Of a DNA stretch of 64,000 bases, positions 58,001 through 64,000 are shown piece by piece. The stretch comes from DASUPK01 sp963763955 (GTDB lineage: Bacteria > Actinomycetota > Thermoleophilia > Solirubrobacterales > 70-9): NCBI GenBank assembly GCA_963763955.1, contig CAVXQP010000010.1, positions 1 through 64,000 of the forward strand, read 5' to 3'. Under the pieces are notes generated by a model that did no database searches, had not been told where the DNA came from, and worked only from the letters and a program-made list of their open reading frames with translations. The position numbers and the translations under genes are program-made. Every line of letters begins with the position of its first letter. The first letter of the stretch is position 1.

Positions 58001-59647
58001 CTACCTGGGCGACGGCTTCGCGACGCCCTCGGCGGCGCGACGGTCGGACGCACGACCGTCGGAATCCCGGCGGTCGGAGCGACCGGCGGGACCGCGATCG
58101 GGGTCGGGTGCTCCCGAACTCGTTCCCCGGGCCTGGGCGAAGTACGCATACGCGTCACGGCTCGGCCTCGCAACACCGATCACTGCGAATCCCACCGGTC
58201 GGATCCCGTTCTCATTCAACTGCTCGCCGAGTTGCGAGACCTTCTCGAGTCTCGTCTTCCCAAGGCGGACAACTAGTAGGACTTCATCGGCCTGTCTGGC
58301 CAGCGGCATCGCATCCGCGACCTCGCTCAGCGGTGGGCTGTCGATGACCACGTACTCGGCCTGGCTGCGTGCGTCCCTGATCATCTTCGTAGCCGCGGGA
58401 ACGGAGAAGAGATCCGAGATCCATCCTCCTGCATGGTCGGCGAGCAGCACACGGAGGTTCGAGCCATAGTCGGGTGCCGGGGTGAGCGCATCCTTCAGAC
58501 TGACGCTCTCGATCAGAACGCCGGTGACGCCGCCGCCGGTGGGCTGGAGCCCGAGGGCCATGCCCAGGGCGGGCCTTCTCAGGTCCGCCTCGATGAGGAT
58601 CACCTTCTTCCCGGAAAGGGCCAGAGAGGAGGCGAGGTTCGCCGCGGTCGTGCTCTTCCCCTCCGCCGGGGATGAGCCGGTTACGAGGATCACGTGACTG
58701 AGCGCGTCATCTCTGGTTGTCGAGATCTCCAGCGCGGTGCGCAGGGTGCGATAGGCCTCGACGCCTGCCGCCGAGATCCGTCGGGGCGACAGCGGCGTGG
58801 CACCCGGCCTGTGGGACTCCTTGGGAATCCGACCTAGAATCGGAAGTCGATACAGCCTGCGGAGCTGAGCCTCGCGGCGCAGGCGAGGATCCAGGTTCTC
58901 GGCGGCGAATGCGGCCACGACGCCCAGGAGCAACCCGGCCAGGAGGCCACCGGCGATGCTGAGCAGCGGCCGTGGCGACGCCTGGCTGGTGGGCAGATCC
59001 GCCAGTGTCTGAACACGCATCGACGGGTCAGGCGTTGAGGCCAGGGTTTGGAGCTGCGCAACCTCCGTCGAGAGCTCCGGAGAGATAGCTCCGCCCCCCT
59101 GCAGCTGAGCCTGAAGGTTGGGCAGGATGGCTTGAACGGTCTTATGCAGATCATCAGTGCGCTCCGCAATCGTCGCCTTCGCGAACGCGTTGGCGAGCGT
59201 CTGTGCCTGTTCCGGCGAACCTTCCGTTGCGGTCACGGCGATGATGTTGCTCGTGGCAACCGGTTGCGCGCTGATCTTGTTGAGCAACTCCTGCGGGGAG
59301 AGCGGCGAGTGGAGATCGGTCTTGACGCGCTGCGCCACGTTCAGGTTGTTGACGAACTGCGTGGCGGTCTCGATGTCGCGCGTGGGGTCCGAGGACTCGA
59401 AGACGAGCGGCAGGGTGTGGATCACCGGGTCGTCGATCGCCACCGGCGTGGCCAGGATCTGGGACGTGGCTTCGTACGTCTTGCTGGCGGTGAGCACATA
59501 GATGATCGCGATCAAGGTGGTCACGACGACGGCGATGACAACCAGCCAGATCCGCTCGCGGATCGTGTCCACGTATCTCCGAAGACCCTCCGCCTCCGCT
59601 GGAGGGTGGAGCCAGTTGGCATTGTCCATATCAGATCGCTCGTTCAC
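58001..59647 (-). CDS. Wzz/CpsD-type polysaccharide co-polymerase and BY-kinase-like fusion, 548 aa
   Basis: The N-terminal Wzz domain has EGLRRYVDTIRERIWLVVIA then VVVTTLIAIIYVLTASKTYE and a second helix LLSIAGGLLAGLLLGVVAAF. The cytoplasmic P-loop domain has Walker A VTGSSPAEGKSTTAANLASS, Walker A' KVILIEADLRRPALG and Walker B AEYVVIDSPPLSEVADAM. This sets chain length and tunes polymerase activity. The usual C-terminal Tyr cluster is absent: after SRDAYAYFAQARG the tail is Asp/Arg/Ser-rich (PDPDRGPAGRSDRRDSDGRA). Autophosphorylation may therefore be reduced or use other sites. It is 6 bases upstream of the polymerase-like gene. Confidence 0.85.
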   Translation of the reverse strand: MNERSDMDNANWLHPPAEAEGLRRYVDTIRERIWLVVIAVVVTTLIAIIYVLTASKTYEATSQILATPVAIDDPVIHTLPLVFESSDPTRDIETATQFVNNLNVAQRVKTDLHSPLSPQELLNKISAQPVATSNIIAVTATEGSPEQAQTLANAFAKATIAERTDDLHKTVQAILPNLQAQLQGGGAISPELSTEVAQLQTLASTPDPSMRVQTLADLPTSQASPRPLLSIAGGLLAGLLLGVVAAFAAENLDPRLRREAQLRRLYRLPILGRIPKESHRPGATPLSPRRISAAGVEAYRTLRTALEISTTRDDALSHVILVTGSSPAEGKSTTAANLASSLALSGKKVILIEADLRRPALGMALGLQPTGGGVTGVLIESVSLKDALTPAPDYGSNLRVLLADHAGGWISDLFSVPAATKMIRDARSQAEYVVIDSPPLSEVADAMPLARQADEVLLVVRLGKTRLEKVSQLGEQLNENGIRPVGFAVIGVARPSRDAYAYFAQARGTSSGAPDPDRGPAGRSDRRDSDGRASDRRAAEGVAKPSPR

Positions 59648-59713
59648 GTCGACCCCTACCGGGTCGCCATTGTGACAGCAACTGGCGTCGACACTGTGGG
59701 TTAGCTTGCGACA

Positions 59714-61651
59714 ATGAGCCGCCTGCAGGCAGTGTCGCTCGAGCGGGGCTCCGCAATTGCAGCCATCCCACTGGGGCTGGTCGGCGTGATCCTCACCTGG
59801 TGGGGCTGGAAGAGCGGAGGGTATTTCGAGGTCACCTACCTACCTGGGACGATGCTCCTGCTGCTCATGCTCGGAGCGTTGTTGATCGGCGCTCCATGGC
59901 CGGGGAGGCTGCGGGGGGCGGTCTTGATCTCGCTGCTGAGCCTGATTGGTCTGGCGGCGTGGACGTTGATCTCCGCCACGTGGTCAACGGTGCCCGACGT
60001 CGCGATCGGCGACACTCAGCGTGCACTGGCGTACGTGGCCGCCCTCGTGATCGGAATCTGGACGGCCTTGCTGCTCGGACGGCGACTGCTGCTCGCTCTG
60101 ATGCCGATCGCGGCGGCCGGTGCCTTGGTCGGGATCGCGACCCTGATTGCACTCTGGATCGGGTCCAACGCCCTGAACTTCTTCGAGACCGATACGACCT
60201 TGCGCTACCCAATCGGATACCGAAACGCGGAGGCGGCGTTTTTCCTGATGGCCCTCCTCCCGACCGTTGTATTGGCGGCCTCGCGGGATCTCGATTGGCG
60301 AATTCGCGGTGTGCTCATCGGAGCGGGGTCACTGATGCTCGAGTTGGCGATCATCGCCCAGAGCCGTGGCTCGGTGTTCGCGGCCGTTCTTGGGGTGGCG
60401 GTGCTGGTCGCAGTTCACCCCGACCGACTTCGCGCGCTCGGCTGGCTTGCCATGGCGGTCTGGCCAGCTTTGGTTGCGTTGCACTGGCTGCTCGGAGTGT
60501 TCGAGAGCGACGCGGGCAACACGCCGGCAGGGATCCCCCCGCTTCATCACGCCTGTGTGGCTATGGCGGTCACCTCGATCGCGGGTCTGGCCGCCGGGTG
60601 CATCGCAGCGCGGCTGGGCCGAGGCTTTGAATTGCCGGTTCGATGGAGGAACGTCATATCCCGCGGCCTGATCGGCTCCCTGGCCGTTGCCCTTGCGGTA
60701 GGCGCGTTTGCCCTGGCGCAAGCGAAGGGTGGACCTGGCGGTTTCATCAACAGCCGCGTCAAGGAGTTGACCGCGGGAAGCCCGAACCTGGAAGGCAGCT
60801 CCAGCCGGTTTGGCCTGGATCTGCGGACAGAGCGGGGAGACATCTGGCGCGTGGCGCTCGACGACTTTGTGGCACACCCAGTCGTTGGCGAAGGGTCGGG
60901 CGGCTTCCGGTACACCTACCTGCTTCATCGGCGGAGCGACGTCCAACCCGAGGATCCCCACAGCATCGAGCTCCTGATGGCTTCCGAGCTCGGGCTCCCG
61001 GGGATCCTCCTGTGGGGGACTTTTGCGGTGGGGGCGGTGATCGCCGTTCTCCGTGCTCGGCGCAATGGGCCATCAGCAGCCGCCCTCGCAGCCGGGGCCC
61101 TGGGGATGAGCGCCTATTGGCTGGGCCACGCCTCGGTGGACTGGTTCTGGTCGTACGCGGTGATCACCCTGCCGGTTCCGTTCGCGCTGGGCGCTGCGGC
61201 TGCGCCCACCGTCCGGAGCGATCAACTTGGAGGCCCGAACCGCAAGCGCACCGGTCTAGCGATCGTGTGCGCCCTGTTGGCTCTTACCATGATCCCGTTC
61301 TTCCTCAGCGCTCGTTACACGGACGCGGCGATCCGCGGCTCGCGCGCAAACCTGCCTCTGGCCTACACCTATCTCCAGCGTGCCGCTGACCTCAACCCGT
61401 GGAGCAGCCGCCCTCTCGCGGCGGAGGCGGTCATCGCGACTGCCAACCGCGACCGCCCAAGAGCCCTCCGTTCGATCAGCGATGGGTTGCACAGAACCCC
61501 AGATGACTGGATCCTCTACTTCTTGAAGGCCAAGGCGTACGGAACCTCAAATCCGGCTGGTGCACGGCGCGCGCTTGTGCGAGCACGAGAACTCAACCCC
61601 CACGACCCCGAAATCGATGACCTCGCAGGTCGCCTGGGCGTCAGGCTTTAG
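59714..61651 (+). CDS. O-antigen ligase-like protein with C-terminal TPR-like tail, 645 aa
   Basis: About thirteen helices (AIPLGLVGVILTWWGWKSGG, RALAYVAALVIGIWTALLLG, YRNAEAAFFLMALLPTVVLA). The O-antigen ligase motif region is SSSRFGLDLRTERGDIWRVA then LDDFVAHPVVGEGSGGFRYT and QPEDPHSIELLMASELGLPG with the functional His-Ser (equivalent to HNxxL). The last 130 residues have a helical repeat tail (AYTYLQRAADLNPWSSRPLA, LYFLKAKAYGTSNPAGARRA) like TPRs, probably outside the membrane. Divergent from the Wzz-kinase gene with a 66-base gap. It probably ligates polymer to a carrier or to the cell wall. Confidence 0.82.
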   Translation: MSRLQAVSLERGSAIAAIPLGLVGVILTWWGWKSGGYFEVTYLPGTMLLLLMLGALLIGAPWPGRLRGAVLISLLSLIGLAAWTLISATWSTVPDVAIGDTQRALAYVAALVIGIWTALLLGRRLLLALMPIAAAGALVGIATLIALWIGSNALNFFETDTTLRYPIGYRNAEAAFFLMALLPTVVLAASRDLDWRIRGVLIGAGSLMLELAIIAQSRGSVFAAVLGVAVLVAVHPDRLRALGWLAMAVWPALVALHWLLGVFESDAGNTPAGIPPLHHACVAMAVTSIAGLAAGCIAARLGRGFELPVRWRNVISRGLIGSLAVALAVGAFALAQAKGGPGGFINSRVKELTAGSPNLEGSSSRFGLDLRTERGDIWRVALDDFVAHPVVGEGSGGFRYTYLLHRRSDVQPEDPHSIELLMASELGLPGILLWGTFAVGAVIAVLRARRNGPSAAALAAGALGMSAYWLGHASVDWFWSYAVITLPVPFALGAAAAPTVRSDQLGGPNRKRTGLAIVCALLALTMIPFFLSARYTDAAIRGSRANLPLAYTYLQRAADLNPWSSRPLAAEAVIATANRDRPRALRSISDGLHRTPDDWILYFLKAKAYGTSNPAGARRALVRARELNPHDPEIDDLAGRLGVRL

Positions 61652-61838
61652 TCCACACCCAGGCATAACGGATCAGAATTGCGGACTATTGCGGATTCGC
61701 AACGCTCCGACGGTCTTTACGATTGCATCCGAATAGGGGAGTCAACCCCGGCCCAGATGGGGATAAGAGGCCTCTTGCGGGGGGCTGACCGGGAGGCCCT
61801 CGAGCCTGATGCTCCTCGTGCCGATAAGGATGAGAATC
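61652..61838. other. intergenic region before the LPFTG protein
   Basis: Contains two direct copies of TTGCGGA (61679-61685 and 61689-61695), three bases apart, and an AAGGATGAG ribosome site before the next gene. No protein is supported. Confidence 0.35.
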
Positions 61839-62195
61839 ATGCGAAAGTTCACGCTTAAGCGACTCGGGGGCCTTGCCCTTCTCGCGGTAGTTGCTGCGGT
61901 TGCGATCGCTCCGGCGACGGCCTTGGCGCAGGATGCACTGTCCAACCCCTCGGACTCTCAGTACCAGCCGAAGTCACAGGTCCAGGGCACCAGCACGAAT
62001 GGCTCCAACACCAGCGCCAGCGTGCCGGCTGCTGCCAACACCTCGGCTTCCTCGGCTTCCGGCCTCAACGGGAACGTCGGTTCCCTGCCTTTCACGGGTA
62101 TGGACGTGATCGTCCTCGCGGTTGTCGCGGCTGCGCTGATTGGTACAGGCGTCGCGCTGCACAGGCTCTCCGCGCCCAAGGCCCCGAAGGCGTAA
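61839..62195 (+). CDS. small secreted protein with LPFTG sorting signal, 118 aa
   Basis: The signal peptide MRKFTLKRLGGLALLAVVAA then VAIAPATALA ends at A-Q. The mature part begins QDALSNPSDSQYQPKSQVQG, then a Ser/Asn/Ala-rich stretch. The C-terminus is SLPFTGMDVIVLAVVAAALI then GTGVALHRLSAPKAPKA: an LPxTG-type motif, a membrane helix and a basic tail, so it is a probable sortase substrate attached to peptidoglycan. ATG 61839 is preferred (AAGGATGAG upstream), though the frame opens 10 codons earlier. It sits between the polymerase/ligase and the sugar-phosphate transferase genes. No function is known. Confidence 0.7.
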   Translation: MRKFTLKRLGGLALLAVVAAVAIAPATALAQDALSNPSDSQYQPKSQVQGTSTNGSNTSASVPAAANTSASSASGLNGNVGSLPFTGMDVIVLAVVAAALIGTGVALHRLSAPKAPKA

Positions 62196-62207
62196 GCCGG
62201 GGAACAA

Positions 62208-63710
62208 GTGGTGACGGCTTCCTCCCAGATGGCGAGTGAGGCGTCGCAGGCGCGCGGCAATTTCCCCTACCTGAGCGGCCTCAGCGCACAGCGGAAGGTC
62301 GAGTTCCTGACCCTCCGCGTAGCGCCGGCCCTCGCCGGGGGGCTGATTGCCTACGAGCATCTGTCCTCCGAATGGGTGGGGGTGCTGGTCTTCGCCTGCA
62401 TGTTCGCGGCGGTCATGCTGATGCGGCAGTCGCGCTACCCGCTGCACCTGATCCCGCTGGCGTCTGCGCTCGTCTATCTGATCGCACCACCGCTCGGGGC
62501 GCTCGCGGCGGTGCTGATCAGCATCTCCGATGGGTCGACGAGCACGGTGACGCTGCGCCACATGGTGGCGCCGGTGCTGGGCGCCTGGGTCGTCACGGGG
62601 GTCGGCGCCTTGATCACACGTCGCTTCCGGAGCGAGCGCGAGGTGCGCGTTGCGGTGATCGGATCGCACGAGTTCGCCCGAGGGTTGCGAGCCGAGCTGA
62701 AGGCGGTTGGGGTGAAGGGGTACGACGTGATCGGGTGCATCGATCCAAAGGGCTCCTGCGACAGCGCGGTCACGGCGGGAGTTCGGTGCCTCGGCTCCCT
62801 GGTTCTACTGCGCCGCACAGTCCTCGACCATGCGATTGAGCTCGTCGTCCTCGGCCCCCTGAGTGCAGCCGAGGGGGATGAATCAGTGGTCGACGGACCT
62901 TCGCGACTCGAGGTCTTCGAGACGGCCGCCGATGCGTGCCTCGACCTGCCGGTGTCCCTGATCGAATCGGGGCAGCTCTACGAGAGGCTGCTGGGTCACG
63001 TTCCCCTTGGGACGACCACCTCCGCGTGGTTCCAGTACATGCTGCACCCGGACTACAAGCGCAGCTGGCCTCTGTCCAAGCGGGTCTTCGACATCGTCCT
63101 CGGGGTGGGAATGGGGATCGTCGCCGCCCCAGTGGTGGCCGCTGCGGCGCTCGCCATCAAGCTCGACGATCGCGGCCCGGTCTTCTACCGCCAGACGCGG
63201 GTGGGGGAGGGCGGCCGGGAGTTCGACCTGCTCAAGCTGCGGACGTTGAACGACGATGCAGACTCCGATCCGCGTCCCGCCGGGGAGAAGGTGACCTCGG
63301 TCGGCCGCATCCTGCAGAGGCTGCACATCAATGAGCTTCCGCAGATCTGGCAGGTCCTGAAGGGCGATATGGCCCTGGTCGGCCCGCGCCCCGAGGTCCC
63401 GGACGTGGTTGCGTCCCTCGAAGGTGAGTTCCACTACTACGACCGCCGCACCCTCGTGAAGCCGGGGATCACCGGCTGGGCGACGGTGCGCTGTGGCTAC
63501 TCGGGAACGCCCATCGGGGAGGCCTGGAAGCTCTGCCACGACCTCTACTACCTGAAGCGGCGTTCCCTGTTCTTCGACCTCCTGATCATGATGGAGACAG
63601 TGAGCGCGGTCTTCGTGCCCGAGCCGATCAACCGCCCGGACGAGCGCTTCATCGTCGCCTACCGCTCGGATACGCCGTCGACTTCGCCGACGGCCACCAC
63701 CGCCGGCTGA
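62208..63710 (+). CDS. WbaP/EpsE-type undecaprenyl-phosphate sugar-phosphate transferase, 500 aa
   Basis: Initiates exopolysaccharide synthesis by moving sugar-1-phosphate from a nucleotide sugar to undecaprenyl phosphate. N-terminal helices (LTLRVAPALAGGLIAYEHLS, GVLVFACMFAAVMLMRQSRY) and a CoA-binding/Rossmann-like middle (REVRVAVIGSHEFARGLRAE) precede the C-terminal bacterial sugar transferase domain: YKRSWPLSKRVFDIVLGVGM, IKLDDRGPVFYRQTRVGEGG, FDLLKLRTLNDDAD, LHINELPQIWQVLKGDMALV then GPRPEVP, KPGITGWATVRCGYSGTP. The D-x-x-x-x-P...RxG and LRK/ELPQ motifs are present. Start GTG 62208, 13 bases after the LPFTG gene; ribosome site GGGGAAC is weak, so coupling is likely. Confidence 0.9.
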   Translation: MVTASSQMASEASQARGNFPYLSGLSAQRKVEFLTLRVAPALAGGLIAYEHLSSEWVGVLVFACMFAAVMLMRQSRYPLHLIPLASALVYLIAPPLGALAAVLISISDGSTSTVTLRHMVAPVLGAWVVTGVGALITRRFRSEREVRVAVIGSHEFARGLRAELKAVGVKGYDVIGCIDPKGSCDSAVTAGVRCLGSLVLLRRTVLDHAIELVVLGPLSAAEGDESVVDGPSRLEVFETAADACLDLPVSLIESGQLYERLLGHVPLGTTTSAWFQYMLHPDYKRSWPLSKRVFDIVLGVGMGIVAAPVVAAAALAIKLDDRGPVFYRQTRVGEGGREFDLLKLRTLNDDADSDPRPAGEKVTSVGRILQRLHINELPQIWQVLKGDMALVGPRPEVPDVVASLEGEFHYYDRRTLVKPGITGWATVRCGYSGTPIGEAWKLCHDLYYLKRRSLFFDLLIMMETVSAVFVPEPINRPDERFIVAYRSDTPSTSPTATTAG

Positions 63711-63832
63711 GCGGTCTGCTACAACGAACGTCCATACCAAGTATTGTGTATTGGTGCTTGGGTGTACGGCCGTTTCGGTTGCGCATGGCTGTTTGGGGGC
63801 ATAAAGACACTTTCTAATAAGGACGGGAGCAG
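63711..63832. other. intergenic region before the second small secreted protein
   Basis: AT-richer stretch with TTGTGTATTGGTGCTTGGGT and a final AAGGACGGGAGCAG ribosome site for the next gene. It probably holds a promoter; no confident -35/-10 pair. Confidence 0.35.
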
Positions 63833-64000
63833 ATGTTTCGAATGAGGCGTTCATATCCACGGGTTTTGCTTGCGGTGGGGGTCTGCGCGGCATTGGTGGC
63901 GCTGCCGGCGACTGCCGTCGCTCAAGACGCGCTCTCCAATCCCTCGGCGGCGCAGTACGTGCCGCAGTCCCAGGTCCAGGGGACACAAAAGCCGCAGTCC
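63833..64000 (+). CDS. second small secreted protein, paralogue of the LPFTG protein (runs off the window)
   Basis: MFRMRRSYPRVLLAVGVCAA then LVALPATAVAQDALSNPSAA, QYVPQSQVQGTQKPQS. Signal peptide and mature start AQDALSNPSxxQYxPxSQVQGT are the same as in the protein at 61,839, although the signal peptides differ. The C-terminus is outside the window, so an LPxTG signal cannot be checked. The ATG is preceded by GGACGGGAG. Confidence 0.65.
   Translation, partial: MFRMRRSYPRVLLAVGVCAALVALPATAVAQDALSNPSAAQYVPQSQVQGTQKPQS

Overview
The window looks like two unrelated bacterial genomes joined near position 33,186. Positions 1 to about 33,186 are planctomycete-like (probably Pirellulales-type). 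The evidence is a DUF1559 prepilin-like protein, a PEP-CTERM secreted protein, a Ser/Thr kinase with a C-terminal membrane segment, a rpmB-gatC-gatA-gatB string, ExbD-like proteins with large planctomycete-type periplasmic parts and a ResB-CcsA cytochrome c assembly protein. Almost every long gene here is broken by single-base frameshifts. Neighbouring frames carry the rest of the same protein and shifts often compensate each other, which points to indel errors in an uncorrected long-read assembly rather than to decayed genes. Positions 33,187 to 64,000 are a more GC-rich actinobacterial genome of the Thermoleophilia/Solirubrobacterales type, with long, mostly intact genes, many SnoaL-like paralogues starting MSEENVE, NHL-type and ELWRSDGT-type secreted repeat proteins, LPxTG-like cell-wall proteins and a Wzx/Wzy-type exopolysaccharide locus. 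The join cuts ccsA in the middle of its heme-handling domain and falls on a copy of a short hairpin repeat that recurs only in the second half.

Planctomycete half: dus (partial), zwf, Ser/Thr kinase, DUF1559 protein and PEP-CTERM propeller-like protein (minus strand); NUDIX hydrolase (plus) converging on an MFS transporter; a small conserved protein; dapB and thrC (lysine and threonine branches of the aspartate pathway); a DksA/TraR-type zinc finger gene with a consensus sigma-70 promoter; lspA; an Rrf2 regulator; an inositol-monophosphatase-like histidinol phosphatase; rpmB-gatC-gatA-gatB (L28 and the tRNA amidotransferase); a SAM hydroxide adenosyltransferase; bioA. A cluster follows that resembles a proton-driven envelope machine: two ExbD/TolR-like proteins, a MotA/TolQ/ExbB-like channel with a long coiled-coil tail, an HTH-plus-membrane-anchor protein and an OmpA-domain lipoprotein, interrupted by queC-queD. 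The half ends with a duplicated-domain protein and ResB-CcsA.

Actinobacterial half: first a stress or drug-response group (SnoaL-like protein, HxlR regulator, two DHFR-like proteins, DHA2 efflux pump, ABM-like protein) sharing a candidate operator. Next come secreted repeat proteins and an accessory island of SnoaL-like genes in tandem, linked by a conserved leader hairpin, gene relics and an IS110/IS1111-type element inserted in one of those hairpin modules. The last 16 kb is an exopolysaccharide locus: two parallel beta-helix proteins plus a beta-helix relic, a polysaccharide-deacetylase-like protein, three glycosyltransferases, a flippase, two O-antigen polymerase/ligase-like proteins, a Wzz/tyrosine-kinase fusion and a WbaP-type sugar-phosphate transferase. 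Two small secreted proteins with a shared N-terminal motif, at least one with an LPFTG sorting signal, flank the transferase.
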